Assembly (NCBI GenBank): GCA_025757645.1
Contig: CP107216.1
Span: forward strand, 1,921,501-1,985,500
DNA from: Clostridiales bacterium
GTDB taxonomy: Bacteria; Bacillota; Clostridia; Oscillospirales; Oscillospiraceae
Direction: 5' to 3'
Length of the DNA stretch: 64,000 bases
Part shown: positions 34,033-42,695 of the stretch, one piece after another
Numbering within the stretch: the first letter of the stretch is position 1
Layout of the letters: every line of letters begins with the position of its first letter
Notes under the pieces: model-generated
What the model saw: only the letters and a program-made list of their open reading frames with translations
Told to the model about the DNA's origin: nothing
Databases searched by the model: none
Position numbers and translations under genes: made by a program

Positions 34033-34108
34033 CTGTGGAAACCGCAGGAAGAATGCGAATAGCCTTAACAAGTGCCGATAGTAGGTTCGATTCCTACCCG
34101 CTCCGCCA
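34015..34108 (+). ncRNA. tRNA-like RNA end with T-arm and CCA
   Basis: The 3' end is canonical: T-arm GTAGG-TTCGATT-CCTAC (34081-34097), acceptor strand CCGCTCC, discriminator G, then CCA. GGGGCGG at 34015-34021 pairs with the acceptor over 7 bp (one G-U), giving a 94-base class II-sized molecule with the G73 of serine-type tRNAs. Between them a D-like stem (GTTT/AAAC) and a 4-bp stem CGCA/TGCG with a 7-base loop GGAAGAA can be drawn, but U33 is missing and the long arm does not fold well. It is therefore a degenerate or repurposed tRNA, not a proper one. A dedicated promoter and terminator suggest it is transcribed. Confidence 0.6.
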
Positions 34109-34109
34109 T

Positions 34110-34140
34110 AAGAGGTCATCCTTCTGGGTGACCTCTTTTT
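34110..34140 (+). terminator. Terminator directly after the CCA end
   Basis: 12-bp stem AAGAGGTCATCC, loop TTCT, GGGTGACCTCTT followed by TTT. It starts 2 bases after CCA. Confidence 0.85.
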
Positions 34141-34486
34141 ATCTGTCACCAAGGTCATGGTGTATCTTCGTGTGGCAAGACTGGCACAGACTCATGAGGT
34201 TCTCTCTTGCGTGAGTGCCGCCTTTGGAAACGGGCAGAATGTGGTGAACTTCCTGCACCGGAGTCAGCCGACCTTCCTTGAGACACATCTCGCAGAGGGG
34301 ATGCTCCGCCGCATAGCGGTCACGGATACGCTTCCATGCTCTGCCGTACTTGCGGTTGACATCGGAACTGCGCTCGTATTTATCATATTTGCGGCGTTCC
34401 TCCGTGCGGTGCTGCTCACAGAACTGTCCGTCACAGAGGTTGGGGCAGCCAGGGTGGGAGCATGGTCGCAGCGGTTTCTTCGGCAT
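34139..34486 (-). CDS. Phage HNH endonuclease
   Basis: A 115-residue nuclease. A CxxxxCPNxCxxxxCxxH zinc knuckle (residues 8-25) precedes the HNH domain: CEMCLKEGRLTPVQEVHHIL, then N in HARENLMSLC and HTKIHH. HNH proteins next to terminase stimulate cos cleavage in many siphophages. AAGGAGGTG places the start at 34486. Confidence 0.92.
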   Translation of the reverse strand: MPKKPLRPCSHPGCPNLCDGQFCEQHRTEERRKYDKYERSSDVNRKYGRAWKRIRDRYAAEHPLCEMCLKEGRLTPVQEVHHILPVSKGGTHARENLMSLCQSCHTKIHHDLGDR

Positions 34487-34625
34487 CGTTTCACCTCCTT
34501 GGGCATGAGAAAAGCCCCACGGTATTGCTCCCATGAGGCTATCCTTGATTCTTTTTCGCTGATTCTATCATACCATAATGGTGAGGTGGGCATCTACGGA
34601 CAAAGCTGGGTATTTCCGGCGTCTT

Positions 34626-35051
34626 TCAAATTTTAATGGGAGCGGTGGGCAGCTTCACCGCAGAAAGGGCTGCTTTGTGCCATCTGCGGATGGTGCTTTC
34701 GTCCGCATTCAGCTCACCGCCAATCTGCTCCCAGGTCATGTTGTGGATGTAGCGGTAGCGCAGAACCATCTGCTCGTTGACACTCGTAACGGTGTCCACC
34801 GTCGACCGAATCTGCCGTTTCAAATCAACGAGGGTGTCAATCTCGCTGTTCACGACCTTTTCCAAGTCCATGATTTTCTCCAGACACCGCACGAAAGGTG
34901 CATCCGTGTGGCGGGAGGTTTGAACTTTCTCTTCCCACGACGGGGACGAGATGCCGCAGGCCATTTCCTGAAGGCGGCTGATTTCCTCAATGTTGGAGTT
35001 GATGCGCTGGTCGAGGCGGTAAGCCTGACTGAGATATTCCTTTGCGGTCAT
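34626..35051 (-). CDS. Sigma-like phage regulator (DUF1492 / ArpU-like)
   Basis: A 141-residue helical protein. The N-terminal part resembles DUF1492 (MTAKEYLSQAYRLDQRINSN). The C-terminal half has a sigma region 4-like HTH: MVLRYRYIHNMTWEQIGGEL then NADESTIRRWHKAAL. Such proteins sit at the junction of early and late genes and are thought to control late transcription. Its stop lies 140 bp before the HNH gene. Confidence 0.8.
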   Translation of the reverse strand: MTAKEYLSQAYRLDQRINSNIEEISRLQEMACGISSPSWEEKVQTSRHTDAPFVRCLEKIMDLEKVVNSEIDTLVDLKRQIRSTVDTVTSVNEQMVLRYRYIHNMTWEQIGGELNADESTIRRWHKAALSAVKLPTAPIKI

Positions 35052-35272
35052 ACGGCATACACCTCCTCGTTCATTCTCTGAATCAGTACCTCGCCGTTCA
35101 GGTCGGTCAGCACCTCAAACCAACCGGAGCGGAAGAAGCGCTCACAGTCCTGCTTGATGTATCGTGCTTCCTTGTCATGCGGAAACTTTTTCAGACGGCG
35201 CAGTGCTTTGGTGTAATCCTTTGCTGCCTGTACGATAATGGCGTTTGCAAGGTTCGTATAACAGTTTTCCAT
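35048..35272 (-). CDS. Hypothetical phage protein, 74 aa
   Basis: Begins MENCYTNLANAIIVQAAKDY and has a basic helix (TKALRRLKKFPHDKEARYIK). It overlaps the next gene by 4 bp (ATGA). No family recognised with certainty. The ATG at 35272 lies after AGGGATAAACGA, a modest site. Confidence 0.65.
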   Translation of the reverse strand: MENCYTNLANAIIVQAAKDYTKALRRLKKFPHDKEARYIKQDCERFFRSGWFEVLTDLNGEVLIQRMNEEVYAV

Positions 35273-35276
35273 TCGT

Positions 35277-36656
35277 TTATCCCTCCAAATCGGCCTTGAC
35301 CGCATCGATGAGTGCGGTCTGGGTCTTTTCTTTTTTGCGGAGCGCAGTCATGATGCGCTCGTCGATGGTGTCTTTGGCAATAATGTGGTGAATGACCACG
35401 GTATCGGCGGTCTGTCCCTGTCGCCACAGTCGGGCGTTGGTCTGCTGGTAAAGCTCCAGCGACCAGGTCAGCCCAAACCAGATGAGGGTCGAGCCGCCTG
35501 CCTGCAGGTTCAGCCCATGACCGGCAGAAGCCGGGTGGATGAGTGCCACGGGCAGCTCACCGCTGTTCCATCTGCGGATGCTGTCGGAATCGTCCAGCAG
35601 ACCGAACGGGATGTATCGTTTGTGGAGCCGCTCGGAGATGCGCTCCAGGTCGTGCTTGAACCAGTACGCCACAAGGACGGGTTTCCCATTTGCGGCTTCG
35701 ATGAGATCCTCCAGCATATCCAACTTGCGGTCGTGTATCTGAAACACACGCTTGTCCTCTCCGTAGACTGCTCCGTTTGCCATTTGGGAGAGCTTATTCG
35801 CAAGCGCTGCGGCGTTCCCGGCGTCGATTTCTTCGCCTTTCAGCGAGATAACCAGGTCTTGTTTCATGGCATCGTAGGCTTTGCGCTCTGTTTCGGATAG
35901 CATCACAATGGCGTCATTATGAACGCACTCCGGCATATCCAAATGGTCGACGGCTTTCATGGAGATGGTGATGTCGGAGATGGCATCGTAGATTTGTTCC
36001 TCCGCACCGGGCAGCGGCTTGTAGCTGAACACCACCTGCCCGTTGCGCTTATCCGGGCGGAAGAAGGTGTTGCGGTAATGGGTGATGAACCGACCGAGCC
36101 GCTTGCCCATATCAAGGATGCGGAACTCTGCCCAGAGATCCATAAGACCGTTGCTGCTTGGCGTGCCGGTCAGGCCCACGATGCGCTTGATGCCGGGACG
36201 GACTTTCAGAAGAGTTCTGAACCGCTTTGCCTGATAGCTCTTGAAGGAGGACAGCTCATCGATGACCACCATGTCGTAGTCGAAAGGGATGCCGCTCTCA
36301 TCAATGAGCCACTGGACATTCTCCCGGTTGATGATGTACACGCTGACCCGCTGCCGGAGTGCCGCCTTGCGCTCTGCTTCTGTACCGACAGCCACCGAGT
36401 AGGTCAGCCCATGCAGATGATCCCACTTGTGGATTTCCGCAGGCCATGTATCTCTGGCGACACGCAGCGGAGCGATGACCAGCACCTTGCGAACCAGAAA
36501 ACTGTCGAGGCAAAGGTCGAAGATGGCGGAAAGCGTGATGATGCTCTTACCAAGACCCATGTCGAGGAATACAGCGGAGATTGGATGCTCCAGGATGAAG
36601 TTCGTGGCATACGCCTGGTAGTCATGCGCCTTGTATTTCACTGAGTATCTCTCCAA
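35277..36656 (-). CDS. SNF2-type DNA helicase
   Basis: A 459-residue SF2 ATPase. Motif I LDMGLGKSIITL, motif II VVIDELSSFKS (DELS variant of DEAH), motif III LTGTPSSNG, and the C-terminal lobe with SAGHGLNLQAGGSTLIWFGL and RLWRQGQ (motif VI). It is the phage replication/recombination helicase usually found next to VRR-NUC. The 35-bp overlap with the nuclease gene indicates coupling. Confidence 0.92.
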   Translation of the reverse strand: MERYSVKYKAHDYQAYATNFILEHPISAVFLDMGLGKSIITLSAIFDLCLDSFLVRKVLVIAPLRVARDTWPAEIHKWDHLHGLTYSVAVGTEAERKAALRQRVSVYIINRENVQWLIDESGIPFDYDMVVIDELSSFKSYQAKRFRTLLKVRPGIKRIVGLTGTPSSNGLMDLWAEFRILDMGKRLGRFITHYRNTFFRPDKRNGQVVFSYKPLPGAEEQIYDAISDITISMKAVDHLDMPECVHNDAIVMLSETERKAYDAMKQDLVISLKGEEIDAGNAAALANKLSQMANGAVYGEDKRVFQIHDRKLDMLEDLIEAANGKPVLVAYWFKHDLERISERLHKRYIPFGLLDDSDSIRRWNSGELPVALIHPASAGHGLNLQAGGSTLIWFGLTWSLELYQQTNARLWRQGQTADTVVIHHIIAKDTIDERIMTALRKKEKTQTALIDAVKADLEG

Positions 36657-36903
36657 TCTGATCGGGGCTATCGATGCAGTACACCGAAAAGCCGAGTGCT
36701 TCTAACTGCCTTTTTCGCCTTACTTGCAGAGGGCGGAGTGTTTTGCCCGGTGCTTTCAACTCAATGAAGGCGATTTTGCCGCCGGGCAGGAGCACCAGAC
36801 GGTCAGGCACTCCATCGAAACCTGGACTTGTAAAGTTCAGTGCAAGACCGCCCATTGAACGAACGGTCTGTACCAGCTTTGCTTCTATTGTTTTCTCACG
36901 CAT
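36622..36903 (-). CDS. VRR-NUC domain nuclease
   Basis: A 93-residue single-domain PD-(D/E)xK nuclease. Active-site pieces are PGFDGVPDRLVLLPGGKI followed by FIELKAPG (D and E-x-K). VRR-NUC proteins process branched DNA and commonly pair with SNF2 helicases in phages. The ATG at 36903 follows CAGGAGG. Confidence 0.92.
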   Translation of the reverse strand: MREKTIEAKLVQTVRSMGGLALNFTSPGFDGVPDRLVLLPGGKIAFIELKAPGKTLRPLQVRRKRQLEALGFSVYCIDSPDQIGEILSEIQGA

Positions 36904-37156
36904 AATGGCCTCCTGTGTTCTCAAAACCCGAAAAGTCCTTTACGTGCGCAAATGCGGGTATTGCGTGCTTGTTGCTCTTTATTCCTTCTTCTTTCGATAT
37001 ATAAGAAAGGTTAGGAACACAGGAACAAGACCGCCTGTTTTCTTTGGTACTTATGGGGCTGCCGCCGTTCCCATGAGATGTTCCCATAAATGTGCCGAGC
37101 GGATATGCTTCTCCCCGGAACCTGTTCCGAAGGATGTCGGGTACAGTCATTTTCAT
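36896..37156 (-). CDS. Possible 86-aa linking gene between primase and nuclease
   Basis: The frame starts at an ATG that overlaps the primase stop (TAATG) and runs without a stop into the nuclease gene start. The product, MKMTVPDILRNRFRGEAYPL onward, is low in recognisable structure. Such stop-start coupling is the rule in this operon, so it may be real, but composition is less protein-like near the end. Confidence 0.45.
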   Translation of the reverse strand: MKMTVPDILRNRFRGEAYPLGTFMGTSHGNGGSPISTKENRRSCSCVPNLSYISKEEGIKSNKHAIPAFAHVKDFSGFENTGGHYA

Positions 37157-39504
37157 TAGGAACACTCCTTGGGAACAAAAACATACTGCGGACCGTAAAG
37201 CGGGATACGCACCTTGCTGTCCAGCCGCTTCCAGCCAAGACGGGCAAGGATGGCGGTCAGCTCGTTGCTGTCCGTTCTGCGGATATTGGCACGTTCCTTG
37301 CCGAAGCACTCGCACCAGATCTCCATGTTGGACACCTGGGTGCGCTTGACCGTACCATGCTTTTGGGTATCGCCGAAGTCGCTGCCGGTGAGGAAATTGC
37401 GGCGCTCGAAGATGTCCATGCCGTCCCAGCCCTCCGGGAGCAGCGTGTCGAGATACAGACGGACAAGCCCTTCACGCTCATCGGACTCCATTGCCTCCCG
37501 CTGTTCTGCCTTCGACAGGGCTTCCAATTCGGCGCTCAGATATAGCTTCTCGCCCTGTTTCACATACACCAGCGTTTCCGCCCAGATCTGGCAGATGAGC
37601 TCCGGGGTCAGATCCCAGGAGTGCTTGATGCCCGTACCCGGCGTCTTGACCGGCCAGAAGCGGCGGTTTCCGGTGGTGTCCCGCAGATAGCCGGACTCGG
37701 CGTTGGTTGTGCCGAAGAACACGCACTGGCGCAGGTGCGGTGTAGCTCTCTTGCCGAATGCCGCACGGTAAATATCGTTTTGCCGGGAGAGAAAGGAACG
37801 CAGCGTCTCCACCTCGGCTTTTTTCAGTCCCGCCAGTTCGCCGATCTCCAAGATCCAGTACCCCTGCAGCTTCTCGGCAGCGGTCTTATCCTTGGTGTCG
37901 CCCAGGTTCAGACTGTCCGAAAACCACTCTCCGGCCAGCTTGGCAATAAGGGTACTTTTGCCCACACCCTGAGGACCGTTCAGCACCAGCATGGAGTCAA
38001 ATTTGCAGCCGGGATACAGCACACGCTTGATGGCAGCGCAGAGGGTCTTCCGGGTGACAGCTCGGACATACCCGTTATCGTCTGCGCCGAGGTAGTCGAT
38101 GAGCAGCGTGTCCACACGGGGAACCTTGTCCCACTCCGGCAGATTTTCAATGAACTCCCGAATGGGATGGTAGGAGCGGTCGTCCGTGACCTTCGCCACG
38201 GCAATGTCATAGTTTCTTGCAGAAAAGGTGCCGTAGTGGGAATCCACATAGCTGATAAGCTGGGCATCATCCGCATCCCGCCAGAATTTCGAGGGGTGCC
38301 GCCAGGGCACATCGCCCTTGATCTCCATGCCGTCCAGAAGCTGATTGAACACCAGCGGTTTCAGAAGCGGATCATTCATGAGGATCACGGTGAGGTTTTG
38401 CAGCGTATTTTTCACTTTCCCGGCCTTATCCAGTTCCAATGCCTTCTGCCAATCCTCATCGGTGAATTCCTCGCTTGCCTGGACTTTGCGCTCCTCGGCA
38501 AAGACCGCTTTGACTTTCTCGTCCTTGAGGGAAAAATCCGACATTGCATGGAAGGACGGCAGCTTGCCTGAGGCGGTATCCGGGGCGCACTTATCGTCCA
38601 GGTCACGGAAGCGGTGCAGTCGCACCAGGTCAAAAGCGTTCAGCAGCCGGCCGCAGACCGGGTCTGTGGCATGGTGGCTGTATGCGAACTTGCCGTCGTA
38701 GACGATAACACCGGCAGAGGAATCGGCGGGGATATAGTCGTAGCGACCGTTCATAGCAGACGGCGCATATACATCCGAGAGGAAGGTGTCGATGGCTTCC
38801 TCCACAGTATAGGCACGGCAGAAGGCACCCACCACACCCGGCTTTGTCAGCGGGTCGGCCTGCTGGGCGATGCTGTGCTGTACCAACTCGGACTGGCGGC
38901 TGGAAACTGGCCAGGTGGAGGCATCGTGCCAATCGTCGTAACGAGAAAGGTATTCATCCGGGTCAAGCTCTGCGCCGTCCTGCACCTTGTAGAAAAACTC
39001 GCCGTTGGCGGAGGTGGAAGGCCAATACATGAGCCGGGATGCCTCGTAGGTGGTATCGTCAAAGAGGTCAATGCCGATCTCCTTTGCCACCATGCGGGCG
39101 ACTGCCGGATATTCCTCCTCACTGATTTCCCGCTTCAGCGGAATGAGCAGACGAAGGCGGGGATGCTCCGGCGTGTGTTTATGGGTGGAATAGACGCAGC
39201 ACTTGAAATCGTGGAACAGCGTAATTTCATCCCAGATATCTGGGGTGCCGTAGTCCATATCCAGCGTGAGCAGAGAGCGGCACAGCACCATGCCGTTTTT
39301 GCGGCGACCTTCCCGGAGATGCCCTCCGACAAAACCGCCCACATCCTTGATGCCGTCCTGCTGCCCCTTTTTCAGCTTGCGGTATTCTTCGACCGTTTCG
39401 GTGGTGCGGATGGTGCTGCCGCAGCGGGCGCAGAGATCCGCCCAGGAGATATCCTGGTTCTTCCACTTTTTATCCATGCGGCTATTGCCGACTGCGATCT
39501 TCAT
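37156..39504 (-). CDS. VapE/D5-type primase-helicase
   Basis: A 782-residue replication protein. The N-terminal 300 residues look like a primase-like domain (LTLDMDYGTPDIWDEI). A helical linker leads to the virulence-associated-E helicase domain (about 430-680), with Walker A LVLNGPQGVGKSTLI, Walker B region YWILEIGELAGL, and sensor motif FFGTTNAESGYLRDTTGNRR. It loads on the origin and unwinds DNA for the PolA-type polymerase encoded upstream. Confidence 0.92.
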   Translation of the reverse strand: MKIAVGNSRMDKKWKNQDISWADLCARCGSTIRTTETVEEYRKLKKGQQDGIKDVGGFVGGHLREGRRKNGMVLCRSLLTLDMDYGTPDIWDEITLFHDFKCCVYSTHKHTPEHPRLRLLIPLKREISEEEYPAVARMVAKEIGIDLFDDTTYEASRLMYWPSTSANGEFFYKVQDGAELDPDEYLSRYDDWHDASTWPVSSRQSELVQHSIAQQADPLTKPGVVGAFCRAYTVEEAIDTFLSDVYAPSAMNGRYDYIPADSSAGVIVYDGKFAYSHHATDPVCGRLLNAFDLVRLHRFRDLDDKCAPDTASGKLPSFHAMSDFSLKDEKVKAVFAEERKVQASEEFTDEDWQKALELDKAGKVKNTLQNLTVILMNDPLLKPLVFNQLLDGMEIKGDVPWRHPSKFWRDADDAQLISYVDSHYGTFSARNYDIAVAKVTDDRSYHPIREFIENLPEWDKVPRVDTLLIDYLGADDNGYVRAVTRKTLCAAIKRVLYPGCKFDSMLVLNGPQGVGKSTLIAKLAGEWFSDSLNLGDTKDKTAAEKLQGYWILEIGELAGLKKAEVETLRSFLSRQNDIYRAAFGKRATPHLRQCVFFGTTNAESGYLRDTTGNRRFWPVKTPGTGIKHSWDLTPELICQIWAETLVYVKQGEKLYLSAELEALSKAEQREAMESDEREGLVRLYLDTLLPEGWDGMDIFERRNFLTGSDFGDTQKHGTVKRTQVSNMEIWCECFGKERANIRRTDSNELTAILARLGWKRLDSKVRIPLYGPQYVFVPKECS

Positions 39505-39545
39505 CTGTGTACCTCCTCACAGTTTTCGGTAAAGTAACGGATAAG

Positions 39546-39926
39546 CTAACCTTTTCGTTTTGCTTTCTCGATCTCGATGCTCATGCCGCTGGTGATTTTC
39601 TCTCCGAACACCCACAGCTCGGCGCATTTGGAGAGTAGGACGATGTCCATGAACAGTGCCAAGTCACGCTCCCTGCGGTCATTGTCATTCATGAATTGGG
39701 TGAAATAGATGTGCGGTGCGATGGGTACGCACCCGGCTTCCACGGTGAAGCGGCAGTAAGTACGGGCGTTCTCCTGGTTCTTCAACATATCCCCGGCCAG
39801 CGGAGAGCAGATATACACCACAGGACGGAAGGCTCGAAGTGCCTTGGCTTCCTGCTCGATCTTCGTCAGTGCCTCGTAGGCAGTGGGGTCGTAATACCCC
39901 TCGCAATTAAATTTATTGACTCCCAT
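39546..39926 (-). CDS. DUF4406/DUF7768-like small phage protein
   Basis: A 126-residue protein. The core RPVVYICSPLAGDMLKNQEN, VPIAPHIYFTQFMND and AELWVFGEKITSGMS is like the nucleoside 2-deoxyribosyltransferase fold. It may be a nucleotide-metabolism enzyme but the family is uncharacterised. The ATG at 39926 has GAGGTGG; the long upstream extension is a shadow of the polymerase gene. Confidence 0.8.
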   Translation of the reverse strand: MGVNKFNCEGYYDPTAYEALTKIEQEAKALRAFRPVVYICSPLAGDMLKNQENARTYCRFTVEAGCVPIAPHIYFTQFMNDNDRRERDLALFMDIVLLSKCAELWVFGEKITSGMSIEIEKAKRKG

Positions 39927-39936
39927 TTGGGCCACC

Positions 39937-41877
39937 TCAGTCTTTCTTATAAAAATCGCAGACATAGCCATCTGCTCGGAGCAGCAGCCCCGATGCCCAA
40001 GCGGGCGTTTGCCCCATGACGGAGCAGATATTCTCCAAAGAAGTATCCGGCGGTGCTTCGATGACCGCTTCATCGTGGACGTGCATGACGATGCGGTACC
40101 CGGCAGCATTCAGCCGGAGCATAGCTTCCGCAAGAATGTCCCTTGCCGTTGCCTGGACGATGTTCTCCACGAACTTGGGTCCGTAGCTTTCCAGCCGCAG
40201 CCACTTTTTCTGTTCGCCGACACCTTCATAGGTCACGGACTCATTGCCGAAGCGGTTCAGGCCCATTTTCGGTTTTACATACACGAGCCGTCTGCCGGAG
40301 GGCAGCACCACGAACATCATGCCGCTCTGATAATAGAAGCGAATGCCGTGTGTTTCTGTGGCAGTTCGCTCTCGGACGCAGGTGGAAGCTGCTTTGTCCA
40401 CATCCCACCAGAACTTTGTAATATGTGGGTTGGACAGACGCCAGGCATCCACCAGCGGTTTCAGTTCTTCTTCCTGTAAGCCGTAGTTCAGTGCGCCCAT
40501 TGCTTTCAGCGCATCCACGGAGCCACCGTAGCCAAGAGCCAGCTCGGCAATTTTGCCTTTCTGCCGCAGATGCCCGTTCACGCCGTGCTTTTCTACGGGG
40601 ACATGGAACATCTGCGAAGCGGAAGCGCAGTAAATGTCGCCGCCCTTTGCAAAAACCTCCTGCCGCCAATGCTCCCCAGCGATCCATGCGATGACCCTCG
40701 CCTCGATGGCGGAGAAGTCTGCCACATAAAAGCGGCAGCCGGGTTTCGGCACAAAGGCGGTGCGGATAAGCTCGGACAGTACCAGCGGCACGGAGTCATA
40801 GAGCATTTCCACGGCATCCGTATTGCCGCTGCGGACCAGTGCCCGTGCGGTGTCCAGATCCGGCAGATGGTTCTGCGGCAGGTTCTGCACCTGGATGAGT
40901 CGACCGGCATAGCGGCCGGTGCGGTTGGCACCATAAAACTGGATAAGCCCTCTGGCCCGGTCATCCGAGCCGACTACCGTCTGCATGGCGGTGTATTTCT
41001 TGACGCTGCTCTTTGCAAGTTCCTGTCGAAGGGAGAGGGCAAGCTCCACCTCGCCGTCCGCCTTTTCGAGCATATCTGCCACAGCGGCTTTGGAGAGTGA
41101 ATCTGCCTCCACGCCTTTTTCGGCAAGCCACGCCTTGAGCTGCACCGGACTGTTGGGGTTATCCAAGCCGGTGACGGAGCGAGCCTGCTCCATGTGCGTC
41201 CGCTTGAAGCGTTCATCACAGCGAATCGCCTGGGTGACGAGGGTGCGGTCGAGCATGATGCCCCGGTCGTTGATCTGCTGGTCGAGGGTGTAGTTACGCC
41301 ACTCCGACTCCGTGACCGGGAACTTGGAGAGCTTCTGCTGAATGGACATTTCCGTTTCCACATCCCGAAGGTTGTAGGCTTTGAAAAGCGACCATTTCTC
41401 CAGCGCATCTGTCGGATAATGTCGAATGGGCGAACCGTCTCTTGCTTTTGCCGGAGTGCAGAAATACCGGATGAGGTCTTTGCCTTCTTTGAGCTTCTGC
41501 TTTTCCAGACCCAGCACGGCACCGACGCCTTCCAGCGAAAGCGGCAGTCCAAGGGTCGCCGCCCAGACCATCGTGCAGTGCCAGGAGGACGGGTTGAGAT
41601 ATTGTCCGGTTGGGTATCCAAGATAGCGGGACAGACACACGCGCTCGAATTGTGCATTGAATGCCCATTTGGTCACGGCAGGGTCGGTCAGCGCAGAGCG
41701 GACATCAGCAGGAATCTTTTCTCCGGCAGCCAGATCCACGACCTTCACCGGAGCACCGTCTGCTGAGTAGCCGAAAAGCAGTACCTCGAAATCCGGGGCT
41801 TCGGCATAGCGGTACACGCCGCATTTGGTGAGGTTCTCGGAGGAGAAGGTCTCAATATCGATGCTAAGTGTTTTCAT
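39937..41877 (-). CDS. DNA polymerase I family phage polymerase
   Basis: A 646-residue polymerase. The N-terminal 3'-5' exonuclease begins KTLSIDIETFSSENL (DxE). The polymerase domain has motif A ADFSAIEARVIAWIAGE, motif B with RQKGKIAELALGYGG and motif C MHVHDEAVIE. No 5' nuclease domain is present, as in T7-like and other phage PolA. MKTLSID at 41877 is preferred to the ATG at 41883 because of spacing from AGGAAGG. Confidence 0.95.
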   Translation of the reverse strand: MKTLSIDIETFSSENLTKCGVYRYAEAPDFEVLLFGYSADGAPVKVVDLAAGEKIPADVRSALTDPAVTKWAFNAQFERVCLSRYLGYPTGQYLNPSSWHCTMVWAATLGLPLSLEGVGAVLGLEKQKLKEGKDLIRYFCTPAKARDGSPIRHYPTDALEKWSLFKAYNLRDVETEMSIQQKLSKFPVTESEWRNYTLDQQINDRGIMLDRTLVTQAIRCDERFKRTHMEQARSVTGLDNPNSPVQLKAWLAEKGVEADSLSKAAVADMLEKADGEVELALSLRQELAKSSVKKYTAMQTVVGSDDRARGLIQFYGANRTGRYAGRLIQVQNLPQNHLPDLDTARALVRSGNTDAVEMLYDSVPLVLSELIRTAFVPKPGCRFYVADFSAIEARVIAWIAGEHWRQEVFAKGGDIYCASASQMFHVPVEKHGVNGHLRQKGKIAELALGYGGSVDALKAMGALNYGLQEEELKPLVDAWRLSNPHITKFWWDVDKAASTCVRERTATETHGIRFYYQSGMMFVVLPSGRRLVYVKPKMGLNRFGNESVTYEGVGEQKKWLRLESYGPKFVENIVQATARDILAEAMLRLNAAGYRIVMHVHDEAVIEAPPDTSLENICSVMGQTPAWASGLLLRADGYVCDFYKKD

Positions 41878-41944
41878 ACGCATTCCTTCCTACGGAATAC
41901 GGGTGGCAGAGGTCAATTTCTGCCACCCACAGAGCCGTCTGGGG

Positions 41945-42127
41945 TTACTTCAATTCCTTCATGCGCTTCTCGTGGTATTTCAGGTCACGGGAAGCCTGTT
42001 CCTTCTCGCGCTTTTCACGCTTGTGGTCATTGCTGATGCCCTGCACCAACCAAACGAAGAAGCCGATGCTGAGGCAGGCCCAGATGCCAAGGAGGACGGT
42101 TACCAGGATGTTCTGAATCAGTTCCAT
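41945..42127 (-). CDS. Small membrane protein, 60 aa
   Basis: One transmembrane helix (ILVTVLLGIWACLSIGFFVW, residues 7-26) followed by a strongly charged amphipathic tail (SNDHKREKREKEQASRDLKY). A good AAAGGAG site is upstream. It sits between polymerase and DUF2815 genes. Function unknown; possibly a membrane anchor for replication. Confidence 0.75.
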   Translation of the reverse strand: MELIQNILVTVLLGIWACLSIGFFVWLVQGISNDHKREKREKEQASRDLKYHEKRMKELK

Positions 42128-42144
42128 TGTGTTGCACTCCTTTC

Positions 42145-42693
42145 TCAGGACAGGAAGTCGTCGTCCAGGTCGGTGGCGAAATCGTCAGCCGCAGAGGACT
42201 TGCCGCCGAGAGGCTCACCGTCACGAACCTTCTGGATGTTGCCAAGACCACAGGCGATGCCGCGGTTACCGTTGGAATTGAAGGCGTAGAAGTTGACGGA
42301 CACTCTGGCGTAGCAGCCGGAATACACCTCGGAGCGATCAAGGATCGGCTGGACGCTGCGGTCCACGATCTGGGGAGCGGTGGTGCTGTTGGCGTTTACG
42401 AAGAAGCTGTTCTTGTAGGCTTCATCGTCACGCTCGGTATCGCCGTCACGGAGCGGGAGCTTCAGAGCCGCCTTGTTGGGGATCTTCCCTCCGAACTTGG
42501 CGACGCCCTCCTTGATGGCAGCGTCCACGGCGGCGTTGATGGCGTCGAGGGTCTGCTTATCGGATTTCGGAATAATGAGTGACACGGAATACTTGGGGTT
42601 GCTGCCATTAATAGAGACAGGCTCCCACACGTTTGCGTAGGACAGGCGGACAACGCCGGTCACAACTTTGGTCGAATTCATCTTGTTAGCCAT
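42145..42693 (-). CDS. DUF2815 protein, ssDNA-binding-like
   Basis: A 182-residue protein. Features: VVTGVVRLSYANVWEPVSIN, YSVSLIIPKSDKQTLDAINA and a C-terminal acidic tip (DDFATDLDDDFLS), as in single-strand-binding proteins that recruit partners with an acidic tail. DUF2815 proteins are found with DUF2800 nuclease and polymerase genes in Firmicutes phages. SSB-like role inferred. Confidence 0.9.
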   Translation of the reverse strand: MANKMNSTKVVTGVVRLSYANVWEPVSINGSNPKYSVSLIIPKSDKQTLDAINAAVDAAIKEGVAKFGGKIPNKAALKLPLRDGDTERDDEAYKNSFFVNANSTTAPQIVDRSVQPILDRSEVYSGCYARVSVNFYAFNSNGNRGIACGLGNIQKVRDGEPLGGKSSAADDFATDLDDDFLS

Positions 42694-42695
42694 AA

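Noticed and set aside
34015..34108. Standard tRNA gene
   Set aside because: The T-arm and acceptor are good but U33 is missing, the anticodon stem has only 4 bp and the variable arm does not fold, so a decoding tRNA cannot be supported.
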